Source of the DNA: an uncultured Mesorhizobium sp.
GTDB taxonomy: Bacteria; Pseudomonadota; Alphaproteobacteria; Rhizobiales; Rhizobiaceae
Length of the DNA: 16,134 nt
Assembly: GCA_937958475.1 (NCBI GenBank)
Contig: CALFXR010000184.1
Span: 1 to 16,134 of the forward strand
Direction of reading: 5' to 3'
A model generated the notes under the pieces. The model was not told the origin of the DNA. It saw only the letters and a list, made by a program, of their open reading frames with translations, and ran no database searches. Below are positions 1 to 7,636 of this stretch, one piece after another; position 1 is the first letter of the stretch; each line of letters starts with the position of its first letter. The position numbers and the translations under genes are program-made.

Positions 1-1987
1 TGACGCCGTCCTTGTCGACGAAGCCGTCCTCGAAGCTCTTCTTGGCGTTGTCCCAGGCGCCGCCGCCCGACGTCATCGAGATGGCGACGAACAGGCCGTT
101 GACGATCACGCCGAGCAGAGAGGCGCCGAGCGCGGCGAAGGCCGAAGCCTTGGAGCCGGAGATCAGCAGCACGCCGAAGTAGACGACCAGCGGAGCGAGC
201 ACCGGCAGCAGCGACGGAATGATCATCTCCTTGATCGCGGCCTTGGTGAGGATGTCCACCGCACGGGCGTAGTTCGGCTTGGACGTACCGGCCATGATGC
301 CCGGGTCTTCGCGGAACTGCTTGCGCACTTCCTCGACGATCGAGCCCGCCGCGCGGCCGACGGCAGTCATCGCGATGCCGCCGAACAGGTAGGGGATCAG
401 GCCGCCGAAGATCAGGCCTGCGACGACGTAGGGATTCGACAGGTCGAAGGAGACCGTGCCGAGATCGGCGAAGTACGGATACTGCGCGGCGTTAGCGGCG
501 AAGTACTGTAGGTCGTAGCTGTAGGCGGCGAACAGGACCAGCGCGCCGAGGCCGGCCGAGCCGATGGCGTAGCCCTTGGTCACGGCCTTGGTCGTGTTGC
601 CGACCGCATCGAGCGCGTCGGTCGACTGGCGCACTTCCTTGGGCAGGCCCGCCATTTCGGCGATGCCGCCGGCGTTGTCGGTGACCGGGCCGAAGGCGTC
701 GAGGGCCACGATCATGCCGGCGAGGCCGAGCATGGTGGTCACGGCGATCGCCGTGCCATAGAGGCCGGCGAGCTGGAAGGTAGCGATGATGCCGCCGACG
801 ATGACGATCGCCGGGAGCGCCGTCGATTCCAGCGAAACCGCGAGACCCTGGATGACGTTGGTGCCGTGGCCGGTCACCGAAGCCTGGGCGATCGAGTTGA
901 CCGGACGCTTGTTGGTGCCGGTGTAGTACTCGGTGATGACGACGATGAGGCCGGTCACGACAAGGCCGACCAGACCGCAGATGAACAGGTTCGTTCCGGT
1001 CACGAGAACGCCGCTGGCGGTGCCGACCTCGCCCCAGCCGATGGTCATCGAGGTCGCCGCGCCGAGGCCGACGATCGACAGCAGGCCGGTGACGATCAGG
1101 CCCTTGTAGAGGGCGCCCATGATCGAGCCGTTGGCACCAAGCTTGACGAAGAAGGTGCCGATGATCGAGGTGATGATGCAGGCGCCGCAGATGGCGAGCG
1201 GGTAGATCATGACGTTGGACAGCACTTCCGTGCCGCCGAAGAAGATGGCGCCGAGCACCATCGTGGCGACGACGGTCACAGCATAGGTCTCGAAGAGGTC
1301 GGCGGCCATGCCGGCGCAGTCGCCGACATTGTCGCCGACATTGTCGGCGATCGTGGCAGGATTGCGCGGATCATCCTCGGGAATTCCCGCTTCCACCTTG
1401 CCGACCAGATCGCCGCCGACGTCCGCACCCTTGGTGAAGATGCCGCCGCCGAGACGGGCGAAGATGGAAATCAGCGAGGCGCCGAAGCCGAGCGCGACGA
1501 GTGCGTCGATGACGGTGCGGTCGGCCGGAGCGTAACCCATCGGACCGATCAGGATCAGGTAGTAGACCGCGACGCCGAGCAGGGCGAGGCCGGCGACCAG
1601 CATGCCGGTGATGGCTCCCGACTTGAAGGCGATGTCGAGGCCGGCGGCGAGGCTGTTCGAAGCGGCTTGAGCCGTGCGTACGTTGGCACGCACCGAGACG
1701 TGCATGCCGATGAAGCCGGCGGCGCCCGAAAGCACGGCGCCGATCAGGAAGCCGATGGCGGCGATGCCCGAGAGCAGCCACCAGGCGAGCAGGAAGACGA
1801 CCGCGCCGACGATGGCGATCGTGGTGTACTGGCGCGCCAGATAGGCCTGCGCGCCTTCGCGGATGGCGGCGGAGATTTCCTGCATGCGTGCATTGCCCTG
1901 GTCGGCCGCGAGGACCGACTGCGTCGCCCATATGGCGTAGAGGACAGAGAGCAGGCCGCAGAGAATGACGACGTAGAGCATGGTCAT
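1..1987 (-). CDS. hppA: Membrane-bound proton-translocating pyrophosphatase HppA (3' end cut off by the window edge)
   Basis: This integral membrane pump hydrolyses pyrophosphate and moves H+ across the cytoplasmic membrane. 662 codons are present, and about 50 C-terminal residues are missing compared with the usual ~710. The substrate site is intact: D189, D193, K197 and E199 in GADVGADLVGKVE, followed by EDDPRNPATIADNVGDNVGD (about 204-223). Many hydrophobic helices occur throughout. The motif GNTTKAVTKG has Lys467 and Thr470, the pair that marks potassium-independent H+-PPases; potassium-dependent enzymes have Ala and Gly there. The start at 1987 reads MTMLYVV and is preceded by AGGG nine bases upstream; a second ATG at 1981 is also possible. 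It follows the MFS gene after a 186-nt gap that contains its own candidate promoter, so it is probably a separate transcript. No frameshift was seen. Confidence 0.96.
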   Translation of the reverse strand, partial: MTMLYVVILCGLLSVLYAIWATQSVLAADQGNARMQEISAAIREGAQAYLARQYTTIAIVGAVVFLLAWWLLSGIAAIGFLIGAVLSGAAGFIGMHVSVRANVRTAQAASNSLAAGLDIAFKSGAITGMLVAGLALLGVAVYYLILIGPMGYAPADRTVIDALVALGFGASLISIFARLGGGIFTKGADVGGDLVGKVEAGIPEDDPRNPATIADNVGDNVGDCAGMAADLFETYAVTVVATMVLGAIFFGGTEVLSNVMIYPLAICGACIITSIIGTFFVKLGANGSIMGALYKGLIVTGLLSIVGLGAATSMTIGWGEVGTASGVLVTGTNLFICGLVGLVVTGLIVVITEYYTGTNKRPVNSIAQASVTGHGTNVIQGLAVSLESTALPAIVIVGGIIATFQLAGLYGTAIAVTTMLGLAGMIVALDAFGPVTDNAGGIAEMAGLPKEVRQSTDALDAVGNTTKAVTKGYAIGSAGLGALVLFAAYSYDLQYFAANAAQYPYFADLGTVSFDLSNPYVVAGLIFGGLIPYLFGGIAMTAVGRAAGSIVEEVRKQFREDPGIMAGTSKPNYARAVDILTKAAIKEMIIPSLLPVLAPLVVYFGVLLISGSKASAFAALGASLLGVIVNGLFVAISMTSGGGAWDNAKKSFEDGFVDKDGV

Positions 1988-2084
1988 TGCGGGTTTCCCT
2001 GATGTGGCCCGGAAGGACCCCTCCCCGGACCGTTACGACGAGAGCTGGCGGGCGCAGGCCCGGTCTCCGGCTCTTTCGCAGCGG

Positions 2085-2113
2085 CTTATGCGGAACGGGT
2101 CGGTGAACGTCAA
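2085..2113 (-). promoter_or_regulatory. Candidate sigma-70 promoter for hppA
   Basis: On the minus strand TTGACG (2113-2108, preceded by TC, so CTTGAC fits the alphaproteobacterial -35) is followed after exactly 17 bases by CATAAG (2090-2085), a 4/6 match to the -10. Transcription would start near 2078 and leave a leader of about 90 nt before hppA. The leader can form a 7-bp stem (GGTCCGG with CCGGGCC, one G-T pair) about 25 nt before the start codon. No intrinsic terminator is evident for the MFS gene upstream, so read-through is also possible. Confidence 0.5.
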
Positions 2114-2173
2114 GAAAATGTTAGGACTTTGCCCCGTTTTCGCCGCGATCCGACCGTCGGAACGGCCTTGCGC

Positions 2174-3382
2174 TCAACGCGGCAGGGCGGAGCCACGCTG
2201 CATGCGCAGAAGCGCCAGGCCGATCAGGCATACGACCGCGACCGGGAAGACGATCCAGTTGAGCATGTCCCAGCCCCAGGCGTTGTAAACCTGGCCCGAC
2301 ATCAGCGAGGAGAAGGCTACCGAGCCGAACAGCACGAAGTCGTGGAAGCCGAGCACGCGGCCCTTTTCCGAGGGCCGATAACTGTTGGCGACGATCGCGG
2401 TGGAGCCGATGAAGGCGAAGTTCCAGCCGAGACCCAGCAGAATCAGCGCGGTCCAGAACTGCCAGAGCGCAATGCCGGACAGCGCAACCACGGCACAGCC
2501 GATCAGGAGGACGAGGCCGAAGGCGACGACGTTCTCGACGCCGAAGCGCTGGATGATGCGGCCGGTGACGAAGCTCGGGGCGAACATCGCCATGACATGC
2601 CAGGAGATGCCGAGCGTCGCCTCGTCCGGCGTGAAGCCGCAGCCGACCATGGCGAGCGGCGCGCCGGTCATCACCAGGCTCATCAGCGCGTAGGAGCCGA
2701 CGCCGCAGAGCAGGCCGATGGCGAATCGCGGCTGGCGGATGATCTCGCCCAGCGGCCGCGGCGGCACGTCGGAGACGGCGGGGCCGCCGGCAGCCGCTGC
2801 CCGCGGCCTGAGGAAGGAGAGGATAACGGCACCAACCGCCGCCAGCACCAGGATCGAAGCAAAGGAACCGGCGAACATCACCGGTGCCAGCAGTTCGCGC
2901 GTGAATATGACGATCTGCGGCCCGAGGATCGCCGTGATGACGCCGCCGGCGAGCACGAAGGAGATGGCGCGCGCCTTGAACTCGGAGGGGGCGTTGTCGG
3001 CGGCGGCGAAGCGGAACTGCTGGACGAAGGCGCCGCCGAAGCCGATCACCATGAGGCCTGCGGCGAACAGCCAGAACGAGCTGTTGAACAGCGCCATGGT
3101 GGCGATCAGACCGCCAAGGGCCGTCATGCCGGTGCCGGTCATGAAGCCGTTGCGCTGCCCGACCATACGGATCAGGGCCGCCGCCGGCAGCGCGCCGAGG
3201 GCGACGCCGAGGTTGAAGCCGGTGACCGGTGCGGTCGCCAGCGACTTGTCGGCGTCGAGCAGGTAGTGACCTGCGAGCGCGCCGATCGAGATGGAAATGG
3301 GCGCGGCAGAACCGACGATCGCCTGAGACGTAGCGAGGATGAGCGCCGTGCGCTTGGCTTCCCGCTCTGCCACCGGATCCAT
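2174..3382 (-). CDS. MFS transporter, 12 transmembrane segments
   Basis: A 402-residue membrane transporter of the major facilitator superfamily. The sequence shows two blocks of about six hydrophobic helices (residues ~12-180 and ~210-395), separated by an Ala/Pro-rich cytoplasmic loop (RPRAAAAGGPAVSDVPPRP, ~182-200). Cytoplasmic Arg/Gly-rich turns such as IRMVGQRNGF and GRIIQRFGVE sit at typical MFS loop positions. The frame is open far upstream inside nusB, but the start at 3382 (MDPVAEREAKRTAL) is chosen because AAGGA lies nine bases before it and the ATG shares one base with the nusB stop (TGATG). This overlap implies translational coupling to nusB at the end of the rib operon. The substrate cannot be told from sequence. 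A link to flavins or their precursors is only a guess from position. Confidence 0.9.
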   Translation of the reverse strand: MDPVAEREAKRTALILATSQAIVGSAAPISISIGALAGHYLLDADKSLATAPVTGFNLGVALGALPAAALIRMVGQRNGFMTGTGMTALGGLIATMALFNSSFWLFAAGLMVIGFGGAFVQQFRFAAADNAPSEFKARAISFVLAGGVITAILGPQIVIFTRELLAPVMFAGSFASILVLAAVGAVILSFLRPRAAAAGGPAVSDVPPRPLGEIIRQPRFAIGLLCGVGSYALMSLVMTGAPLAMVGCGFTPDEATLGISWHVMAMFAPSFVTGRIIQRFGVENVVAFGLVLLIGCAVVALSGIALWQFWTALILLGLGWNFAFIGSTAIVANSYRPSEKGRVLGFHDFVLFGSVAFSSLMSGQVYNAWGWDMLNWIVFPVAVVCLIGLALLRMQRGSALPR

Positions 3383-3882
3383 CACGATGCGTCCTTGCCC
3401 CGTCCCTCGCCGCGGACGCGGCGCGCCACCCGGTCGAGCACCGCGTTGACGAGCTTCGGCTCGTCCTCGTCGTAGAACGCCTTGGCGATGTCGACATATT
3501 CCGAGACGATCACGGCAACCGGAACGTCGGCCCGTTCCATGAGCTCGTAGACGCCGGCACGCAGGATGGCGCGAAGCGTCGAATCGAGGCGCGACAGCGG
3601 CCAGTCCTCGGTCAGCGCCTGGCGGATGATCGGATCGAGCGACTTCTGGTGCTCGACGACGCCGGCGAGGATGGCGCGGAACCACTGGGCGTCGGCCTCG
3701 CGATAGAGCGCGCCGTCGACCTCCTTGCCGAGGCGGAAGGTTTCGTACTCGGCGGTGATCTCGAGCAGGCCGCTGCCGGCGACGTCCATCTGGTAGAGCG
3801 CCTGCACCGCCGCGAGGCGGGCGGCGCCGCGTTTGTTGGCCTGGCGGACGCCTTGCGCCGGCTTGCCGGTCTCGCCCGTCAT
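3382..3882 (-). CDS. nusB: Transcription antitermination factor NusB
   Basis: A 166-residue RNA-binding protein that with NusE (S10) binds boxA RNA and supports antitermination of rRNA operons. The all-helical NusB fold is recognised by the N-terminal KRGAARLAAVQALYQMDVAG (residues ~17-36), the central LSRLDSTLRAILRAGVYELM and the C-terminal VIVSEYVDIAKAFYDEDEPKLVNAVLDRVAR. Length is normal for alphaproteobacteria. GGAG precedes the ATG by seven bases. It starts 2 nt after the ribH stop (TGACCATG) and its own TGA overlaps the MFS start, so it lies inside a compact operon. Coupling of ribH and nusB is a widely conserved arrangement. Confidence 0.97.
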   Translation of the reverse strand: MTGETGKPAQGVRQANKRGAARLAAVQALYQMDVAGSGLLEITAEYETFRLGKEVDGALYREADAQWFRAILAGVVEHQKSLDPIIRQALTEDWPLSRLDSTLRAILRAGVYELMERADVPVAVIVSEYVDIAKAFYDEDEPKLVNAVLDRVARRVRGEGRGKDAS

Positions 3883-3884
3883 GG

Positions 3885-4373
3885 TCAGGCTCCGAAGCGC
3901 TGGCGGTGCGCGATCATGGTCAGCGCGGCCCGGGCGGCGAAGCCGCCCTTGTCGCCTTCCGACCGGCGCGCGCGCGCCCAGGCCTGCTCGACGTTCTCGG
4001 TGGTGAGGATGCCGTTGCCGACGGCGAGCGATTCCGCGACGGCGAGGTCCATCAGCTTGCGGCTCGACTCGTTGGCGACGATCTCGAAATGATAGGTCTC
4101 GCCGCGGATCACCGTGCCGAGCGCGACGAAACCGGCGTAGTCCGTGCCGCCTTCCTCCGCCCCGTCCAGAGCGAACGAGATGACGGCCGGGATCTCCAGG
4201 GCGCCGGGGACGGTGACGACGTCATAGGTCGCACCGGCCGCCTCCAGCGCCGCCTTGGCTCCCTCGAGCAGCGCGTCGGCGAGATCGTCGTAGAAGCGCG
4301 CCTCGACGATGAGGAGATGAGGCTTGCCTTCCGGCTCGAGGAAGGCCGAGCCATGCTGGTGGGTCGATGCCAT
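3885..4373 (-). CDS. ribH: 6,7-dimethyl-8-ribityllumazine synthase (RibH1 type)
   Basis: A 162-residue enzyme that condenses 5-amino-6-ribitylaminouracil with 3,4-dihydroxy-2-butanone 4-phosphate to the lumazine precursor of riboflavin. Family landmarks in order: LLIVEARFYDDLADALL, VVTVPGALEIP, the catalytic-histidine segment GTVIRGETYHFEIV, GNGILTTENVEQAWAR and KGGFAARAALTM. It is full length. The start at 4373 is supported by GGAG six bases upstream. Rhizobiales often carry a second copy, ribH2, elsewhere; this nusB-linked copy corresponds to ribH1 (family knowledge). The 86-nt gap to the upstream hydrolase gene carries a short hairpin but no FMN riboswitch that I can recognise. Confidence 0.97.
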   Translation of the reverse strand: MASTHQHGSAFLEPEGKPHLLIVEARFYDDLADALLEGAKAALEAAGATYDVVTVPGALEIPAVISFALDGAEEGGTDYAGFVALGTVIRGETYHFEIVANESSRKLMDLAVAESLAVGNGILTTENVEQAWARARRSEGDKGGFAARAALTMIAHRQRFGA

Positions 4374-4430
4374 GATGTGCTCCAGGTCGCCGGTGACTTA
4401 TGCCGAAGCGCTTCCCACCGCAAGCCGTCT

Positions 4431-4445
4431 CCGCTGGGCCAGCGG
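4431..4445. repeat. Short hairpin in the gap between the EEP hydrolase gene and ribH
   Basis: CCGCTGGGCCAGCGG is a near-perfect inverted repeat starting 15 nt past the stop codon of the EEP hydrolase gene. No T-tract follows on the minus strand, so it is unlikely to be an efficient terminator; it could stabilise a 3' end or be incidental. A 10-base palindrome GAAGCGCTTC (4405-4414) lies closer to ribH. No confident promoter was found in this gap. Confidence 0.3.
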
Positions 4446-4459
4446 GTCGGGCAACGGGA

Positions 4460-5263
4460 CTAGCCAATGTCGAGCAGCAGCGGCCGGTGATCGGACACTT
4501 CAGGCGAAGAAATCACGTCGAAACGCCGGACGTCGACATTGGGCGTCACCAGCAGGTAGTCGGCGAAGCGATTGTCCTTTGCATAGAAGGAGGTACGCGT
4601 ATCGGTGAATCCGCGGCCGGTGACCAGGTCGATCAGGCCGAGTTCGCCGAGGATCGCAAACGTCTCGCTGCCCGGGAGGAGGTTCAGGTCGCCGCAGACA
4701 ACCAGCCGCTCGCCGGGCCGCCAGATCGTGCGGATCAGCCGCACCAGAGCATGAGCCTGCGCCCGCCTGTGCGGCGTGTCCTGCTTGCCCGCCAGTTCGC
4801 GCAGGCCGTGGAGGTGAGCCACGACGATCGGCGCGCCGCCCGCCGTGTCGAACAGCCGGAGGCAGTGGGCGTTGCGCGGCCGCGGGTGCTCGCCCCAACT
4901 GTCGGGCGAGAATTCGCCGTGGACGAAGTCCAGCGCCGCGCCGACGACCGGCAGGCTGTTGCGGACAAGCGTGGCGAGGCCGAATTCGGAAAGAAACACC
5001 TTTTCGCCGTCGAAAAGTTCGCCCCGGGCCGCGGGATGGAAGGCGGCGTCGTGGCCGGGATGGGCGTCGCGTATCTCGTCGTAGAGATTGGCTCGCTGCG
5101 GCAGTTCGGCGCCGTCGCCGCGATAAGTCAACCAGCGCCGCCCGGCTCCGGGGGTGCGCAACACTTCCTGGAGGCAGAGCACGTCTGCGTCCACGCTCTT
5201 GAAGAAGGGTGCCATGGGGTCGAAGACCCGGCCGCCCCAGGCGTTCAGCGAGACGATTCGCAC
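4460..5263 (-). CDS. Endonuclease/exonuclease/phosphatase (EEP) family hydrolase within the riboflavin operon
   Basis: A 267-residue metal-dependent hydrolase of the DNase I/APE1/inositol-phosphatase fold. The full set of active-site residues is visible: N7 (SLNAWGG), E33 (LQEV), H150 (VVAHLHG), D192 and N194 (GDLNLLPGS), D235 (FADYLLV) and the terminal S257-D258-H259 (SDHRP). There is no signal peptide or membrane helix, so it should be cytosolic. The start codon is GTG at 5263, with AAAGG about ten bases upstream; no earlier in-frame start was seen. The gene begins 42 nt after ribE and ends 86 nt before ribH, so it sits in the middle of the flavin pathway genes. The family includes nucleases and phosphoesterases acting on sugar, lipid and dinucleotide phosphates, so the substrate is not settled by sequence. 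Confidence 0.9.
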   Translation of the reverse strand: MRIVSLNAWGGRVFDPMAPFFKSVDADVLCLQEVLRTPGAGRRWLTYRGDGAELPQRANLYDEIRDAHPGHDAAFHPAARGELFDGEKVFLSEFGLATLVRNSLPVVGAALDFVHGEFSPDSWGEHPRPRNAHCLRLFDTAGGAPIVVAHLHGLRELAGKQDTPHRRAQAHALVRLIRTIWRPGERLVVCGDLNLLPGSETFAILGELGLIDLVTGRGFTDTRTSFYAKDNRFADYLLVTPNVDVRRFDVISSPEVSDHRPLLLDIG

Positions 5264-5305
5264 GCTTTCGTGACCTTTCGCGCAGGCCGGCCGATTCCCG
5301 CCCGA

Positions 5306-5923
5306 TCAGAGCCCTTCACGCGCCGCCTCTGCGAGGCGCGCCGCATAGCGCGCCATCGTGTCGATCTCCAGGTTGACCTTGTCGCCGACGTTGCGCTCGC
5401 CCCAGGTCGTTACCTGAACGGAGTGGTGGATGAGGAGCACGTCGAAGCGCGTGCCCACGACCCTGTTGACCGTGAGCGACGTGCCGTCGAGCGCGACCGA
5501 ACCCTTCGGCGCGATGAAGCGGGCGAGTTCGCGCGGCGCCTCCAGCGTGAAGCGCACGGCGTCGCCTTCGGCCTCGCGGGCGACGATCGTCGCAGCGCCG
5601 TCGACGTGGCCGGAAACGATGTGGCCACCGAGTTCGTCGCCGATCTTCAGCGCGCGTTCGAGGTTGATCCTTGTACCGGGAGCCCACGAGGCCGCCGTCG
5701 TCAGCCGCAGCGCCTCCTCCCAGGCCTCCACCTCGAACCAGCGCCGGTTCGAGCCGGGTTCAGGCAGGCCCGTGACGGTGAGGCAGACGCCGGCGCAGGC
5801 GATCGAGGCGCCGATGGCGATGCCGGCGGGATCGTAGGCGGTGTCGATGCGCAGCCGCACCCCTTCGGCGAGCGCGGTGACGGCGGCGACCGCGCCGACG
5901 TCGGTGACGATCCCGGTGAACAT
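5306..5923 (-). CDS. ribE: Riboflavin synthase, alpha subunit
   Basis: A 205-residue enzyme that dismutates two 6,7-dimethyl-8-ribityllumazine molecules into riboflavin and the pyrimidine substrate of RibH. Two lumazine-binding repeats are evident: residues 1-~90, from MFTGIVTDVG to GVCLTVTGL, and ~95-190, from GDELGGHIVSGHVDG through DGTSLTVNRV to VGDKVNLEID. Length is typical. The frame extends six codons upstream, but the family start MFTGIV at 5923 is preceded by GAGGAGG five bases away, the strongest ribosome binding site in the window. That start overlaps the ribD stop (TGATG), which indicates translational coupling. This gene is called ribC in some other bacteria. Confidence 0.97.
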   Translation of the reverse strand: MFTGIVTDVGAVAAVTALAEGVRLRIDTAYDPAGIAIGASIACAGVCLTVTGLPEPGSNRRWFEVEAWEEALRLTTAASWAPGTRINLERALKIGDELGGHIVSGHVDGAATIVAREAEGDAVRFTLEAPRELARFIAPKGSVALDGTSLTVNRVVGTRFDVLLIHHSVQVTTWGERNVGDKVNLEIDTMARYAARLAEAAREGL

Positions 5924-7044
5924 CAGATCCTCCTCAACCACTCCGCATAGCCATCGTCGCCGTAGCGCGCCTCGCGCACGAGGCTGAAACCGGCCGGAAT
6001 CCGGTCGGCGGCAACAGGCGATTCGATGCCGCCCGCGCCGATCGGCGCAGGGCCGAAGAACAGCGCAATGCGGTCGACGAGGTCTTCCTCGAGGAAGCGC
6101 CGCGCGGTTTCCGCACCGCCTTCCACCATCAGGGTCGACAGACCCTGCGAAGCGAGATCCTCGAGCAATTCGGGGAGCGCGATCATGTCGTCGTAGGTTT
6201 CCGTGGCGAGGAAGCGCACCCCCAGGGCTTCGAGAACCGCCCGCCGCTCCGGGTCGGCCTCGGGCGAGGCGGCGACCCTCACGGGGACCTCGTGCGCCGT
6301 CGCGGCGAGGCGCGAATCCTTCGGCAGCATGGCTTTCCGGTCGAGCACGATGCGGACAGGCGAGCGCGCCTCCAGCCCCGGCAGCCGGACGGTCAGTTGC
6401 GGATCGTCGGCAATCGCGGTGCCGATGCCGATCAGGATGGCATCGCAGCCGGCGCGCATCATGTGGGCTTCCGCGCGTGAAACGGCTCCCGTGATCGGTA
6501 CCTGGCCCTCGCCGCGCCGGCCGATCATGCCGTCGGCCGAAAGCGCCAGTTTCAGAATCACTTCCGGACGCTTCCTGATCGAGCGGATCAGGTAGCCGGC
6601 GAGATCGTCGGCCGCTTCGTCGGCGAGCACACGCTCGTCTACCGCGACGCCGCCCTCGCGCAGGATCGCGTAGCCCTTGCCGGCGACGCGCGGATCAGGA
6701 TCGTTGGCGGCGCCGACGACGCGCGCCACGCCCGCCGCCACCAACGCGTTGGCGCAGGGCGGCGTACTGCCATGGTGGGCGCAGGGCTCCAGCGTGACGT
6801 AAGCGGTCGCCCCCCTCGCCCGCTCGCCTGCCTCGGCGAGCGCTTGGGGTTCGGCATGCGGCCTGCCGCCGAGCGCGGTGACGCCGCGGCCGACGATGAC
6901 CGGGCCGTCGCCGTCGTCGCGAACGATCAGCGTGCCGACCGACGGATTGGTCGAGGTCAGCCCCCGGTGGGCGCGCGCCAGGCGTATCGCTGCGGCCATG
7001 AACCGGCGATCGAGCGCATCCTGTTCTGCCGGCGTCCGCGTCAT
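5923..7044 (-). CDS. ribD: Bifunctional pyrimidine deaminase/reductase RibD
   Basis: A 373-residue cytosolic enzyme catalysing two steps after GTP cyclohydrolase II in riboflavin synthesis. The N-terminal deaminase domain (~14-150) has the zinc motifs HAEPQAL and PCAHHGSTPPC. The C-terminal NADPH-dependent reductase domain (~160-373) shows RPEVILKLALSADGMIG, GCDAILIGIGTAIADDPQLTVR and MVEGGAETARRFLEEDLVDRI. The open frame runs another 123 codons upstream through nrdR but is Arg/Gly-rich there and is not coding. The chosen ATG at 7044 forms an ATGA overlap with the nrdR stop. The ribosome binding site is weak (GGGGGA 13 bases away), consistent with reliance on coupling to nrdR. Neither product of RibD can proceed to RibH without a phosphatase, which is relevant to the EEP gene downstream. 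Confidence 0.97.
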   Translation of the reverse strand: MTRTPAEQDALDRRFMAAAIRLARAHRGLTSTNPSVGTLIVRDDGDGPVIVGRGVTALGGRPHAEPQALAEAGERARGATAYVTLEPCAHHGSTPPCANALVAAGVARVVGAANDPDPRVAGKGYAILREGGVAVDERVLADEAADDLAGYLIRSIRKRPEVILKLALSADGMIGRRGEGQVPITGAVSRAEAHMMRAGCDAILIGIGTAIADDPQLTVRLPGLEARSPVRIVLDRKAMLPKDSRLAATAHEVPVRVAASPEADPERRAVLEALGVRFLATETYDDMIALPELLEDLASQGLSTLMVEGGAETARRFLEEDLVDRIALFFGPAPIGAGGIESPVAADRIPAGFSLVREARYGDDGYAEWLRRI

Positions 7045-7511
7045 TCCGCGACGGCGTCCCCCTCGCCCTTCAGTTCGCCGAGCACGTCGTGGAAGTCCTT
7101 GGCCTCGCGAAAATTGCGGTAGACCGAGGCGAAGCGAACGTAGGCGACGTCGTCGAGCGATTTCAGCGCCTCCATGACCAGGCGCCCGATCTCGGCGGAC
7201 GGGACCTCGGTCTCGCCGGAACTCTCCAGCTGGCGCACGATGCCGGTCACGGCGCGGTCGATGCGCTCCGGCTCGACATTGCGCTTGCGCACCGCGATTT
7301 CCAAAGAACGCAGGAGCTTGTCGCGGTCGAAGGGCACCTTGCGCCCCGAGCGCTTGACGACGACGAGGTCGCGCAACTGCACCCGCTCGAAGGTGGTGAA
7401 GCGGCCGCCGCAATCAGGGCAGACGCGCCGCCGGCGGATCGCCGATCCGTCTTCGACGGGCCGCGAATCCTTCACCTGAGTGTCTTCGGACTGGCAATAG
7501 GGGCAGCGCAT
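7041..7511 (-). CDS. nrdR: Transcriptional repressor NrdR
   Basis: A 156-residue regulator that senses ATP/dATP through an ATP-cone and represses ribonucleotide reductase genes. The N-terminal zinc ribbon has CPYC (C3, C6) and CPDC (C31, C34), followed by GGRFTTFERVQ. The ATP-cone (~50-140) begins VVVKRSGRKVPFDRDKLLRSLEIAVRKR. Length matches the family (150-160). ATG at 7511 has GGAA seven bases upstream. It overlaps ribD by 4 nt, as is common in alphaproteobacteria, where glyA, nrdR and ribD usually follow one another. Here a ChaC-like gene lies between glyA and nrdR, leaving a 125-nt leader in which nrdR may have its own promoter. No NrdR box was recognised in that leader. Confidence 0.97.
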   Translation of the reverse strand: MRCPYCQSEDTQVKDSRPVEDGSAIRRRRVCPDCGGRFTTFERVQLRDLVVVKRSGRKVPFDRDKLLRSLEIAVRKRNVEPERIDRAVTGIVRQLESSGETEVPSAEIGRLVMEALKSLDDVAYVRFASVYRNFREAKDFHDVLGELKGEGDAVAE

Positions 7512-7612
7512 TGGCGTTCCAGCGGTTGCGATTCTCGTCGTGGGGAAGGCTTAATCGCTTTTCCGTGTGGTGCAAAGCAAGCGGCAGGTATGGCGCGCGG
7601 CGATCCCGCCCG

Positions 7613-7629
7613 GGAGTCGCTACGACTCC
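7613..7629 (-). terminator. Perfect 7-bp hairpin just after the ChaC-like gene
   Basis: GGAGTCG-CTA-CGACTCC forms a perfect seven-pair stem with a three-base loop, beginning 8 nt beyond the ChaC-family stop codon. The sequence that follows on the minus strand is GC-rich rather than a T-run, so it is at best a weak intrinsic terminator. It may serve as an RNA 3'-end stabiliser separating the ChaC gene from nrdR. Confidence 0.35.
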
Positions 7630-7636
7630 ATTGGAT

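Noticed and set aside
866..2002. Long plus-strand open frame opposite hppA
   Set aside because: The product is Asp/Gly/Arg/His-rich with no family resemblance, while the minus strand encodes an unmistakable HppA. Long antisense frames are expected in GC-rich DNA.
2140..2173. Hairpin after the MFS gene (TCCGA-CCG-TCGGA) as a terminator
   Set aside because: The stem has only five pairs and no T-run follows on the minus strand.
2129..3475. Plus-strand open frame of about 450 codons opposite the MFS gene
   Set aside because: Low-complexity charged composition, antisense to a clear transporter gene, and no plausible ribosome site.
4374..4459. Possible FMN riboswitch before ribH
   Set aside because: The 86-nt gap is too short for the full element and none of its conserved segments was recognised.
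4400..5950. Plus-strand open frame of 516 codons spanning the EEP and ribE genes
   Set aside because: It runs antisense through two recognised genes and their intergenic gap, and the product has no domain-like segments.
7512..7636. Possible nrdR promoter or NrdR box
   Set aside because: TTGCTT and GATTAA with an 18-base spacer are weak matches, and no NrdR-box-like palindrome is present.
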